Positions 18,070 to 26,960 of a stretch of DNA of 64,000 bases are shown here, one piece after another. Location of the stretch: positions 310,001 to 374,000 of the forward strand of contig JBJHCW010000001.1 of the NCBI GenBank assembly GCA_050486205.1, given 5' to 3'. The notes under the pieces are model-generated. The model ran no database searches, had not been told where the DNA came from, and worked only from the letters and a program-made list of their open reading frames with translations. This stretch comes from PWQG01 sp050486205. Lineage in GTDB: Bacteria > Pseudomonadota > Gammaproteobacteria > Pseudomonadales > Pseudohongiellaceae. Position numbers and translations under genes: made by a program. Each line of letters opens with the position of its first letter. Positions within the stretch are counted from its first letter, which is position 1.

Positions 18070-19132
18070 CTGTGTGTCCTGACGCCTCAGGTGTCATGCC
18101 CAGTTGACGTGCCCAGCCGTATTTGATGTATTGCAGAAACCTGGTATTCCAGGAACTGTGTACCTGTCCGGAATCCCGCCAGTACAGAACAAACTCCGGA
18201 ATGCGCTGCCGCGCATAGTCCTCATCGATCTCGGCCATGCGCAGTATGTCAAACACCTCGGGGCTGGGTTGCCAGTCCTCAGGAACAGGCCGGGGCAGAC
18301 CATCATGCACCAGCGCCGTGGAGTAGCGCGCCCATTGACGTCGAATATGTTCGATAAACTTGCTGTTCCAGGCGGAGTGCGCCACTCCGCGCTCGCGCCA
18401 GTATAATACAAACTCCGGCACCGCGTCCTCGACGAAAGCCTGGCTGACACCCGCGTTGACGAGTATGTTCAGAGCCTCGTCACTGGGCCACCAGTCCGCG
18501 GACATCGGCGCCTCGCGCTGACTGGCCCCACGCCGGGTCTGCTCCTGACGCCATTCACGAATGACATGTTTGTAGAAAGCATTTCCCCACGAGAAACGGG
18601 CCTGACCACGATCACGCCAGTACATCACAAACGCGGGCACACAATCCCTGACAAAGTCCTCCGGCACATTGTGCTGACGACACTTCTCCAGCCACTCGCG
18701 AGAGGGCTGCCAGTCTGGCGGAATATGGCTGGCACCGGATCGGGCCGGTTTCGGCGCCGGCACCGGGTGCGCGGGAGACGCTGCAGCGGGGCTCGGGGTC
18801 TGAGCTGGCTCCTCGTGTTCACGCTGGTTGATGGCAAAGTGCCATCCGTCAGGCTGCCGGGAATGATCTGGCTCCGCGGCAATCAACAGCAGACCCAGGT
18901 CCTGCAGGCTCTTCTGAACCCTTCTGATGTCTATGAGCGCCCAGAATGGCAACGCCTCGGCCAGCGCCGCCTGATCCAGCGCCACCCAGCGTCGGCCATC
19001 ACGCCGAAGTTCACCACGGTGACTGATCAGTTCACTCAGTACATGTAGCATGACCGCCTCCTCCAGACCGATGGTGGCAGCCAGTGTGGGCGAGATGATA
19101 AGCGGGCGCTCAGGTATCAGGGATGATTGCAT
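17951..19132 (-). CDS. Protein with three tandem DnaT-like ssDNA-binding domains
   Basis: This 393-residue protein has an N-terminal ~105-residue region resembling the DnaT N-terminal domain, then a Pro/Ala linker, then three copies of a ~58-residue module: about residues 138-196 (DWQPSREWLEKC...FVMYWRDRG), 211-270 (DWWPSDEALNIL...FVLYWRERG) and 283-342 (DWQPSPEVFDIL...FVLYWRDSG). Each ends in a W-N/G-x-x-F segment. This is the C-terminal domain of primosomal DnaT, which binds single-stranded DNA and takes part in replication restart; E. coli DnaT has one. The downstream P-like gene overlaps its 3' end, so the two are likely made together. Confidence 0.8.
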   Translation of the reverse strand: MQSSLIPERPLIISPTLAATIGLEEAVMLHVLSELISHRGELRRDGRRWVALDQAALAEALPFWALIDIRRVQKSLQDLGLLLIAAEPDHSRQPDGWHFAINQREHEEPAQTPSPAAASPAHPVPAPKPARSGASHIPPDWQPSREWLEKCRQHNVPEDFVRDCVPAFVMYWRDRGQARFSWGNAFYKHVIREWRQEQTRRGASQREAPMSADWWPSDEALNILVNAGVSQAFVEDAVPEFVLYWRERGVAHSAWNSKFIEHIRRQWARYSTALVHDGLPRPVPEDWQPSPEVFDILRMAEIDEDYARQRIPEFVLYWRDSGQVHSSWNTRFLQYIKYGWARQLGMTPEASGHTDARNQSPVAKGSASGSGRSGSDDSLAAAFQRFTDRSWAE

Positions 19133-19236
19133 CAGAGGCTTGCAGTACGTTTGGACAGCGTGATCACGGGAGTTGAAATCATGGTCATAGATGCTACCAC
19201 ATCAACCGGTCGGCGGCGCCAGAACAACGGTCGAAT

Positions 19237-19265
19237 TTGCCGGTTGAATTGCAGACTGTTATGAT
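19237..19265 (+). promoter_or_regulatory. Predicted sigma-70 promoter for the 19301 gene
   Basis: TTGCCG at 19237-19242 and TATGAT at 19260-19265 are 17 bases apart, a near-ideal spacing. The start codon is 35 bases after the -10, with AGAGG before it. The same 168-base divergent gap carries a CGTGATCACG palindrome nearer the DnaT-like gene. Confidence 0.55.
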
Positions 19266-19300
19266 CAAACGTCACTCTCTGAACAGTAAAGAGGTGTAAC

Positions 19301-19678
19301 ATGAAGACAGCAACAGGATCTTTAGCCGCCGGCCTTGTGGCTCTGTTACTGGTATCTGGCGCGATCGCTCACCATGGCTGGAACTGGGCAGAAGACGATC
19401 AGACGGAAATGACCGGAACCATCACGGACATCTACATTGGCCCGCCCCACCCGCGTTTGATGATTGATACCGATGACGGCCCATGGCAGGTGGATCTGGG
19501 CAATCCCAACCAGACCCGCGATGCCGGCTTCGTTGAAGGCAGCGCATCTGTAGGTGACACTGTCCTGGTGCGCGGGCACCGTTCCACCAATGGCGACGAA
19601 AAGCTGATCAAGGCAGTACGCGCCACTATCGATGACCAACAGTACGACTTCTATCCCGATCTGATCCGCGAAGACTGA
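19301..19678 (+). CDS. Exported DUF6152-like protein
   Basis: The 125-residue product has a signal peptide (MKTATGSLAAGLVALLLVSGAIA) and the mature protein starts HHGWNWAEDDQTEMTGTI. A mature N-terminus beginning with His-His followed by an OB-like beta-strand domain is what I know of the DUF6152 family; the His pair could bind a metal, but no activity is established. The next gene, a small membrane protein, starts eight bases after the stop, so the pair probably works together. Confidence 0.7.
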   Translation: MKTATGSLAAGLVALLLVSGAIAHHGWNWAEDDQTEMTGTITDIYIGPPHPRLMIDTDDGPWQVDLGNPNQTRDAGFVEGSASVGDTVLVRGHRSTNGDEKLIKAVRATIDDQQYDFYPDLIRED

Positions 19679-19686
19679 CAGCCGGC

Positions 19687-20160
19687 GTGCCAGAAGTGCT
19701 GGACACGCTTGCCCAGTTGCCGATTGCCGTACTCTTGCGGCAATCGGTCTGGGCCTATCCGCTTACCAGCGCCGCACACATTTTTTCCCTCGGCATGATC
19801 ATTGGTGCCATTGTGCCAATGGACCTGCGCTTGCTGGGCCTGTTCCGGGATCTGCCGGTTGCCAATCTCGCGCGCCCTCTGATACGCGTGGCGGCCATTG
19901 GCGTTGCGCTTGCGCTGTTTACCGGTTTTGCCCTGTTTACTGTGCAGCCGGGTCAGTACGTCAGCAACACAGCGTTTCTCCTGAAACTGGTACTGGTTGG
20001 TCTTGCCATTGTAAACGCGCTGCTTGTGCGTTTTCTGCCCTACTGGCGCCGGGCGTTAATCGCTGACTCAATTCATCCCGTCCTCCGGTTGAACGCAGCA
20101 CTGTCACTGCTGCTGTGGACACTGGCGCTGGTGGCTGGCCGCTGGATTGCATTCGTCTGA
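19687..20160 (+). CDS. Small integral membrane protein (DUF6644-like)
   Basis: The 157-residue protein starts at a GTG and has four likely membrane segments, including LTSAAHIFSLGMIIGAIVPMDL, VAAIGVALALFTGFALFTV, FLLKLVLVGLAIVNALLV and LSLLLWTLALVAGRWIAFV. The early His in TSAAHI is conserved in similar proteins found beside DUF6152 genes, as here. Assignment to DUF6644 is from memory of the family layout and is tentative. It is likely co-transcribed with the preceding gene. Confidence 0.6.
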   Translation: MPEVLDTLAQLPIAVLLRQSVWAYPLTSAAHIFSLGMIIGAIVPMDLRLLGLFRDLPVANLARPLIRVAAIGVALALFTGFALFTVQPGQYVSNTAFLLKLVLVGLAIVNALLVRFLPYWRRALIADSIHPVLRLNAALSLLLWTLALVAGRWIAFV

Positions 20161-20273
20161 TGCACTGTTAACATGCCTGTATACTGGCCCGGTCAAGGCG
20201 CAACACAATGCGCACCCTTTTGGGGCAGGCCGACTGCCATACGCTTACCCCGCACCAAAACAGGACCGGATCC

Positions 20274-21215
20274 ATGCAAGATCAGGCGCTGCAACAGTTG
20301 CTGGCACGAGAGCAGCTGCCTGCCACCTACGCCGATACCGTGCACACAGTGCTGCAACCACTGGCAGCCACACTGGCCGCGCGCAGTGCCTCGCAGCCGG
20401 GTTTGCTGGTTGGCATAAACGGTGCACAGGGAAGTGGCAAGACCACACTTGCACGTGTGCTGGGCCTGCTATTGCAGGAGAACTACAAAAAGGCTGTTGT
20501 GACACTGTCATTGGACGATTTCTACCTGACTCGAGCCGAGCGCAGGATACTGGCCGAGCAGGTGCATCCGCTACTGGGCACACGCGGGGTACCTGGCACC
20601 CATGATGTGTCGCTGATGCACCGGACACTTGATGCCCTGGCGGGCAGCAACAGCCCGGAGGACCACAATGGTGACTCCAGTCACAACAATCAAACAACCG
20701 GGGTGTCATTGCCCCTGTTCGACAAGTCCACCGATGACCGGGCGCCACAGCCCGGATGGCCCGTTGTTGGCAGCCGGCCTGACATCATCCTGTTTGAGGG
20801 TTGGTGCGTAGGACTCAGTCCCCAGCCCGTTGAAGCACTGGAGAACCCTGTCAACAATCTGGAAGCCAACGAGGATCGCGAGGGTCGTTGGCGCCGCTTT
20901 GTCAACGATGCCCTTGCCAGGCAATATCAGCCACTGTTCGCGCGCCTGGATCTGCTGATCATGCTTCGTGTGCCATCCTTCTACTGTGTGCTGGAATGGC
21001 GGTGGCTGCAGGAAAGCAAGATGGACAATCCCCTTATGGACCGTGAAGCCGTACAGCGATTCATCCAGCACTTTGAGCGCCTGACCCGACATGGTCTGAG
21101 GTCCCTGCCCTCAATGGCCGACCTGGTGCTGTCACTGGACGCCAGTCACCATATCTGTGGCATCTCACCCGAGATGGCTACACTTATACCAACGGACAGC
21201 GGAGTGACGACCTGA
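20274..21215 (+). CDS. D-glycerate kinase (P-loop, GLYK type)
   Basis: This P-loop kinase has the Walker A motif GINGAQGSGKTT near residue 47, and further family segments SLDDFYLTRAER, HPLLGTRGVPGTHD and ILFEGWCVGL. These mark the plant/fungal-type D-glycerate 3-kinase family, which makes 3-phosphoglycerate. An insert rich in Asn, Asp and His (around residues 130-150) looks disordered. I chose the ATG at 20274 (313 residues) with an AGGAC upstream. The stop overlaps the next start (TGATG). In this cluster it would phosphorylate the D-glycerate released from glucosylglycerate by the phosphorylase. Confidence 0.82.
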   Translation: MQDQALQQLLAREQLPATYADTVHTVLQPLAATLAARSASQPGLLVGINGAQGSGKTTLARVLGLLLQENYKKAVVTLSLDDFYLTRAERRILAEQVHPLLGTRGVPGTHDVSLMHRTLDALAGSNSPEDHNGDSSHNNQTTGVSLPLFDKSTDDRAPQPGWPVVGSRPDIILFEGWCVGLSPQPVEALENPVNNLEANEDREGRWRRFVNDALARQYQPLFARLDLLIMLRVPSFYCVLEWRWLQESKMDNPLMDREAVQRFIQHFERLTRHGLRSLPSMADLVLSLDASHHICGISPEMATLIPTDSGVTT

Positions 21216-22057
21216 TGCGCGCTGCCGGGCACACCCCGCCGCTGATTGTTGTGACTGACCTCGACGGCACCCTGCTTGATCACCACAGTTACAGCCTGGA
21301 ACCGGCAATGGCGGTTGTTCGCCTGCTCCAGCAATACCGCATTCCTCTTGTATTCAACACCAGCAAGACCAGCGCCGAGTCGCAGGCGTTGAGTGAAAAG
21401 TTGGCGCTGAGCAACCCTTTCATTGTCGAGAACGGTTCGGCGATCTACTTCCCGAAACGCAGCATGGCGACGCCCCCGCCTGGTTGTGTGTCACAAGGCG
21501 CCTACTGGGTACATATCGCAGGCATTTCCTATGCGGAGGTACTCGGACGCCTGCAAACCCTGAAAACCCGCTACCGTTTCGCCAACCTGGGCAGCACCCC
21601 GCTTGAGGACATCATGGCCGGCACGGGGCTCGGCATGGCCGATGCCCAACGGGCCATGGCCCGACAGTACAGTGAACCGCTTGTCTGGCAGGACACCGAG
21701 AAGGCTCTCACATGTTTCAGAAAGGAAGTGCTGGCTGCAGGCATGAACCTGCTTCGGGGCGGGCGGTACCTGCATGTACTGGGCAACACAGACAAAGGTC
21801 GTGCCATGAAACAATTGAAACACATCTACGACTGCATGAACAACAGCACGCAGAACACATTGGTCATGGCATTGGGGGACAGTCACAACGATCTGGCCAT
21901 GTTGCAGGCAGCCGACATCGCGGCGGTTGTCCGGTCACCGGTCAATGATCTGCCGGACCTCAGCACGGTACATCAACCCATGATCAGCAAACAGACCGGT
22001 CCAGCCGGCTGGGCCGAGTGTGTCAGCCAGGTCCTGGCACAACACGGCATTCATTGA
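21215..22057 (+). CDS. HAD-IIB phosphatase, glucosyl-3-phosphoglycerate phosphatase (mannosyl-type family)
   Basis: This 280-residue HAD hydrolase has motif I VVTDLDGTLLD (nucleophile Asp15, Asp17), motif II FNTSKTSAE, FIVENGSAIYFP, and motif IV ALGDSHNDLAML. It belongs with the mannosyl-3-phosphoglycerate phosphatases, which also act on the glucosyl analogue. Lying between a glycerate kinase and GpgS, it is expected to remove phosphate from glucosyl-3-phosphoglycerate to give glucosylglycerate. The start overlaps the kinase stop by one base. Confidence 0.85.
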   Translation: MRAAGHTPPLIVVTDLDGTLLDHHSYSLEPAMAVVRLLQQYRIPLVFNTSKTSAESQALSEKLALSNPFIVENGSAIYFPKRSMATPPPGCVSQGAYWVHIAGISYAEVLGRLQTLKTRYRFANLGSTPLEDIMAGTGLGMADAQRAMARQYSEPLVWQDTEKALTCFRKEVLAAGMNLLRGGRYLHVLGNTDKGRAMKQLKHIYDCMNNSTQNTLVMALGDSHNDLAMLQAADIAAVVRSPVNDLPDLSTVHQPMISKQTGPAGWAECVSQVLAQHGIH

Positions 22058-22089
22058 CTGTAATGAACAAATGACAAGAGGACTGAGCA

Positions 22090-23316
22090 ATGGGTGACTT
22101 TCACCAGAATGGCATCATCACTACCCTGCACAACCTGAGTCACCGGCCACTGGCAGAACTGGAATACGAACTGCAGGTGTTTTCGCGCCAGCGGCCGATG
22201 ACACTGATCCTGCCGTCACTGTACAGCGAACTGCATGGACCGGCGCTGCCTGCAATCATCGAGCACCTTAAGCAGGTGCCCTATCTCGATCAGATTGTGA
22301 TCGGGCTTGACCGTGCTGATGAGTCCGAATATCTGCATGCACGCCGGTTTTTCGGCGAGCTGTCACAACACTGCCGCATACTGTGGAATGACGGCCCACG
22401 CCTGACGTCCATCCACCAACGCCTGGAAAAGGAAGGCCTGGCGCCCCGCGAGCCAGGCAAAGGCAGAAACGTCTGGTATTGCCTGGGTTACACGCTGTCC
22501 TCACGTCGCAGCCAGGCAATCGCGCTGCATGATTGTGATATCGTCACCTACAATCGGGAACTGCTGGCTCGTCTCATTTACCCGGTCGCCAACCCCGGCT
22601 TCAACTACCAGTTCTGCAAAGGCTATTATTCACGCGTCACCGACACTGCCATCAACGGCAGGGTCTGCCGCCTGCTTGTCACACCTGTCCTGCGTGCCCT
22701 GAAAAAGGTACTTGGCCCCCTTGATTATCTGGATTACCTGGACAGCTATCGCTACGCACTCGCAGGAGAGTTCGCCTTTCGCACCGATGTGGTCAACGAT
22801 CTGCGCATCCCCAGTGACTGGGGGCTGGAGATTGGTATCCTGTCCGAAATGTACCGCAACTACTCCACCAACCGTATCTGCCAGGTGGATATCGCCGACG
22901 CCTATGATCACAAGCACCAGGATCTGTCAGCGGATAATGAAAGTGGCGGTCTGTCACGCATGTCCATCGACATATCCAAGGCCATTTTCCGAAAACTGGC
23001 GACCAACGGCGTGGTGCTGTCCAGCGAGACCTTCCGGACACTCAAAGCCACCTACCTGCGCATTGCGCTGGACTTTGTCGAGACCTATCGCAACGATGCC
23101 GTGATCAATGGGTTGAAATTTGACGTACACAAGGAAGAACAGGCAGTTGAACTCTTTGCCCAGAACATCAAGAAAGCCGGTGACCACTTTCTGGCCAACC
23201 CCATGGAAACCCCGTTCATTCCGAGCTGGAATCGGGTGCGCAGCGCCATACCCGAAATCCTGGAGCAGATTAACGACGCCGTCGAAGCCGATACGGCAGA
23301 GTACTCTGAAAAATGA
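22090..23316 (+). CDS. gpgS: Glucosyl-3-phosphoglycerate synthase
   Basis: GpgS transfers glucose from an NDP-sugar to 3-phosphoglycerate, the first step to glucosylglycerate, a compatible solute made under salt stress or nitrogen limitation. The 408-residue protein has LILPSLYSEL, the metal-binding DCD of ALHDCDIVTYN (148-150), CKGYYSRV, and SDWGLEIGILSEMYRN, all typical of GT81 enzymes. It lies 32 bases after the phosphatase, with AAGAGGA upstream, and overlaps the phosphorylase start by four bases (ATGA). Confidence 0.92.
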   Translation: MGDFHQNGIITTLHNLSHRPLAELEYELQVFSRQRPMTLILPSLYSELHGPALPAIIEHLKQVPYLDQIVIGLDRADESEYLHARRFFGELSQHCRILWNDGPRLTSIHQRLEKEGLAPREPGKGRNVWYCLGYTLSSRRSQAIALHDCDIVTYNRELLARLIYPVANPGFNYQFCKGYYSRVTDTAINGRVCRLLVTPVLRALKKVLGPLDYLDYLDSYRYALAGEFAFRTDVVNDLRIPSDWGLEIGILSEMYRNYSTNRICQVDIADAYDHKHQDLSADNESGGLSRMSIDISKAIFRKLATNGVVLSSETFRTLKATYLRIALDFVETYRNDAVINGLKFDVHKEEQAVELFAQNIKKAGDHFLANPMETPFIPSWNRVRSAIPEILEQINDAVEADTAEYSEK

Positions 23317-25052
23317 ATGAGCTACAGGAACGACTGATGCACCACATTGACGTGTTGTACCCTGACAGCGATCGGGCCGCCTTTTGCCAACAACTGATCA
23401 GGGAAATGCGGCTTCAGGAGGTGGCCGATGCTCCAGCCCGGTACGCCGGCAGCTGGGACCAGCGGGATGTCTACGTCATCACCTACGGCAACAGCGTCAG
23501 TTGCCACCCGTCAAATCCGACCGAACCCCCTTTGCAGACATTGCACAGTTTTCTTGACCAGCAATTGGCTGGCACCGTGACCGGTGTGCATATACTGCCA
23601 TTTTTCCCCTGGAGCTCGGATGATGGCTTTGCTGTCACCGACTACCTGCAGGTTGATCCTGCTCAGGGTGAGTGGCAACACATCGAGAAAATTGCCGCTG
23701 ACTTCAAACTCATGGCGGACCTGGTCATCAATCACTGCTCCGCCTCCCACCCCTGGTTCATCAATTTTATTGCCGGTGACGACCCGGGGCGGGACTATTT
23801 TTTCACAGCCGCTGCGCAGGACGACATTTCCGGTGTCATTCGTCCTCGCACCAGCGAGCTGCTGATGCCGGTGGCGACACATGCAGGCGAGCAGCTGGTG
23901 TGGTGCACCTTCGGTCATGACCAGGTGGATCTGGACTTTCGCAACCCACAGGTACTGCTGGAATTTGTCCGCATCATACGGCAATACCTTGATCGCGGCG
24001 TAAAGGTATTCCGCCTGGACGCTGTGGCCTTTATCTGGAAGCAGGCCGGCACCAGCTGCCTTAACCTGCCGCAGACGCACGAAATTGTACGCCTGCTACG
24101 CGCCCTGATTGAACATGCCGACCATGACGCCATCATCATTACTGAAACCAACATTCCGAAACGGGAAAACCTGACCTACTTCGGTAATTCCAACGAAGCG
24201 CACAGCATCTATAACTTTTCGTTACCACCGCTGCTGCTGCACACCATGGTGACCGGCAGTTGCCGGCACCTGAAGACCTGGCTGATGACCATGCCACCGG
24301 CGCAGGCGGGCACCTTCTATTTCAACTTCATTGCTTCGCATGATGGCATCGGCCTGCGACCCGCAGAGGGTCTGCTTGATGATTCTGAAATTCACGACCT
24401 GATTCGCGCCATGGAGCAGTTCGGTGGCCGTATTTCCTGGCGCTCCACTTCCGCCGTGGAGCGACGCCCCTACGAGATCAATATCAGCCTGTGGGAAGCA
24501 ATGAAGGGTACGGTTGAGGGCGCCGATGACTGGCAACTGCAACGCTTTATCTGCGCTCACACCCTACTGTTGGCACTGGAAGGCATACCGGCATTGTATA
24601 TCCACAGCTTTCTGGCCACAGGCAATGACCATCATCGTGTGAATCAAAGTGGGCACAACCGTCACATCAATCGGCACCACTGGGATTACGACGAGCTTTC
24701 CGGCCTGCTCGCCAACCCGGAATCGCACCACCACAAGGTACTGCGGACGCTGAAAAGCCTGATCCGCATACGGCAGCGCCAGCCCGCCTTCCACCCAAAT
24801 GCCACGCAGTTCACTCTGCATCTGGGTGAGCGGGTATTTGCCTTCTGGCGCCAGAGCGCCCAGCGCGACCAGAGCATATTTGCCCTGCACAATATCAGCC
24901 ATCAGACGCAGACCCTGTCGCTGTCCGACATCAATCTGATTGATACGGACCCGTGGCTGGACCTGATTTCGGGGGAATCACTGGACACCACTCACGGCAC
25001 ACTGACCATGGCACCGTATCAATGTGTCTGGCTCAGCAACCGGCACGACTGA
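23313..25052 (+). CDS. GH13_18 sugar phosphorylase, probable glucosylglycerate phosphorylase
   Basis: The 579-residue protein is in the sucrose phosphorylase subfamily of GH13. The nucleophile is Asp236 in FRLDAVAF, the acid/base Glu278 in ITETNIP, and the third carboxylate Asp344 in ASHDGIGLRP; TSCLNLPQTHEIVRLLR is a family signature. Members include sucrose phosphorylases and 2-O-alpha-glucosylglycerate phosphorylases such as E. coli YcjM. Its position overlapping gpgS and beside a glycerate kinase favours glucosylglycerate as substrate, giving glucose 1-phosphate and D-glycerate. This substrate call rests on context. Confidence 0.8.
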   Translation: MNELQERLMHHIDVLYPDSDRAAFCQQLIREMRLQEVADAPARYAGSWDQRDVYVITYGNSVSCHPSNPTEPPLQTLHSFLDQQLAGTVTGVHILPFFPWSSDDGFAVTDYLQVDPAQGEWQHIEKIAADFKLMADLVINHCSASHPWFINFIAGDDPGRDYFFTAAAQDDISGVIRPRTSELLMPVATHAGEQLVWCTFGHDQVDLDFRNPQVLLEFVRIIRQYLDRGVKVFRLDAVAFIWKQAGTSCLNLPQTHEIVRLLRALIEHADHDAIIITETNIPKRENLTYFGNSNEAHSIYNFSLPPLLLHTMVTGSCRHLKTWLMTMPPAQAGTFYFNFIASHDGIGLRPAEGLLDDSEIHDLIRAMEQFGGRISWRSTSAVERRPYEINISLWEAMKGTVEGADDWQLQRFICAHTLLLALEGIPALYIHSFLATGNDHHRVNQSGHNRHINRHHWDYDELSGLLANPESHHHKVLRTLKSLIRIRQRQPAFHPNATQFTLHLGERVFAFWRQSAQRDQSIFALHNISHQTQTLSLSDINLIDTDPWLDLISGESLDTTHGTLTMAPYQCVWLSNRHD

Positions 25053-25069
25053 GCGCCCTGGTCTGTCCT

Positions 25070-26671
25070 CTATAGCTCAAGAGCGGCAGAGGCCAGCCTT
25101 TTTTTGCCAGGCTCGGCTTCCATATCCACCGTATAAAAGCGATACATGTCTCGACCGGATTTCTTTGCGTTGTACATGGCAGTATCAGCAGTCCTGATCA
25201 GCGTCTCTTCGTCCTCACCATCCCTGGGATAGACACTGATACCGATGCTCACCGTCGCGATGCGCAATTGCTGACCGGCCAGCGTGTAAGGCTCACAAAC
25301 TGCGGCCAGTATTTTTTCTGCCACTTGTCGGATCTGAATATTGTTGTCCAGGTCCGACAGCAACACAATGAACTCATCACCGCCAATTCTGGCCACAACA
25401 TCACTGGCACGAAGAGCTTGGTTGATTCTATGCCCGATTTCGATCAGTAGCTGATCACCCGCATCATGACCCAGGGTATCATTGACCAACTTGAATTTAT
25501 CCAGATCCAGAAACAGCACGGCCAGTGAGTATTCGCTACGCCTGGCTTCCTGGATGCCCTGTGCCAGCAACTGGCTGAACAGGCTGCGATTGGGAAGACC
25601 GGTCAAGGCGTCATGAAGTGCCATATGTTCAAGCTGCCTGGCGTGAGCTGTCTGCTCCAGCAGCGCGGCTTCCCGGCTGCGCTGCAACTGATTGCCGAGA
25701 TAACCGAGCATCGCCATCAGTGCCAGCATTACGGTACTGAGGGTAACGGCCTGAAAACGCAGCTCCCGGTTGTCGATCAGGGTTTGAGCATGCAGCTCTT
25801 CCACGGAAAGACCAAGCACCAACGCCAGAGGGAAGCCGTCGATCTCTCTGACCGTGGTGTAACGCTTCATACCGTCAACAGGATACTCGAATGCGGCAAC
25901 ACCACCTGGCACCTCTGCCAGAATGGAAAGCAGCTCAGATAACGGAATCTGGACGCCGTGGAAGTTACCACCGTTACCATGAGCAGCTCTCACAACGCCA
26001 TCAGTTCCTACGAGTCCCAGCAAACCATGTTCACCCAATCTGCCGGTTTCATGGGCGCTGACAAGAGACCCCGCGTCCACAGAAATGACAATGGCACCGA
26101 ATAAAGTGCTATCGTCTGTATACAGACCCATGCTGAAATCCAGCCACCAGCGATCACTCTCGACATCGTGCCATGTATCTCCCACATGCAACTCAGAACG
26201 ATGGAAAGCGCTCGGGTCAATGTCCACCCTATCGTCTTCACTTGACTGTGTTGCCAGCAACCGCTCGCCGCGGTCATCAACAATGCGCACTCGAAACAGC
26301 AGATTCCTGGGCAGCACGCCTTCATTGAGCAGAGTGTACAAACGCTCGATTTCAAGTCCGGGTTCAACAAAAAAATCCAGCAACCTCGCTGCCTGGTCGA
26401 TCTCACGCAAGATGTGCACAACCTGCGCTTCGTAGGTATCCGACAGCTCACGTGTGGCTGCTTCTGCCAACATCAACGCTGCGTGATCTCGGGCACCCGT
26501 CACTCTGAAGGTTGCCGACCAGACAACCGAAAGCAGAAGAACACTCAGAAAAGGGTACAAGTAGCGCGGGTTGGACAACCATTGAACCGGGTAATCCAGC
26601 CATGAGACGGGGCCTGTCTCCGGGCCCTCAGCGTCAGCTGCTTCGGGCTTCTGTGTGCGGTTGCTCATCAT
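25070..26671 (-). CDS. Membrane diguanylate cyclase with periplasmic Cache-like sensor
   Basis: The protein has a membrane segment (about 37-53), a periplasmic region of roughly 240 residues with a Cache/PDC look (FFVEPGLEIERLYTLL, ADGSVVR-like GTDGVVRAAHG, VDGMKRYTTVREIDGFPLALVLGLS), a second membrane segment, and a C-terminal GGDEF domain. The active-site loop is RIGGDEFIVLL, intact, and HDALTGLPNRSLF opens the domain, so it should make cyclic-di-GMP. An RxxD inhibitory site is not obvious before the loop. I chose the ATG at 26671; a GTG at 26686 is possible. It converges with the phosphorylase gene. Confidence 0.85.
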   Translation of the reverse strand: MMSNRTQKPEAADAEGPETGPVSWLDYPVQWLSNPRYLYPFLSVLLLSVVWSATFRVTGARDHAALMLAEAATRELSDTYEAQVVHILREIDQAARLLDFFVEPGLEIERLYTLLNEGVLPRNLLFRVRIVDDRGERLLATQSSEDDRVDIDPSAFHRSELHVGDTWHDVESDRWWLDFSMGLYTDDSTLFGAIVISVDAGSLVSAHETGRLGEHGLLGLVGTDGVVRAAHGNGGNFHGVQIPLSELLSILAEVPGGVAAFEYPVDGMKRYTTVREIDGFPLALVLGLSVEELHAQTLIDNRELRFQAVTLSTVMLALMAMLGYLGNQLQRSREAALLEQTAHARQLEHMALHDALTGLPNRSLFSQLLAQGIQEARRSEYSLAVLFLDLDKFKLVNDTLGHDAGDQLLIEIGHRINQALRASDVVARIGGDEFIVLLSDLDNNIQIRQVAEKILAAVCEPYTLAGQQLRIATVSIGISVYPRDGEDEETLIRTADTAMYNAKKSGRDMYRFYTVDMEAEPGKKRLASAALEL

Positions 26672-26960
26672 GGGCAGGCCACCCACGTGCCGATTTGCAC
26701 AAAGCCCTGCCCGGGGAAGGCGACGACGCCCGAATGCAACTCAACAGTAACGGCTCTGAAAGAATTCAATGGGCTCACTGCAACCTCGTTCAAATCTGGC
26801 TTTCGTGTAACCGGGATGCAGTGTACAGGCGGGGCATCAAAGGTGTGGCAGCGACACTCGCAACACACCGGGCAATCGCAATCGCATTCCCTTCTCACGA
26901 CCGAACATACATTGCTTTGATTGACGAGTCCAGTTTCCCGCCGCCAGCTGCCAGCCCGGG

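Noticed and set aside
17365..19132. Prophage remnant
   Set aside because: Only the P-like and DnaT-like genes are phage-related. No integrase, att-like repeats or structural genes flank them, and similar genes are resident in related chromosomes.
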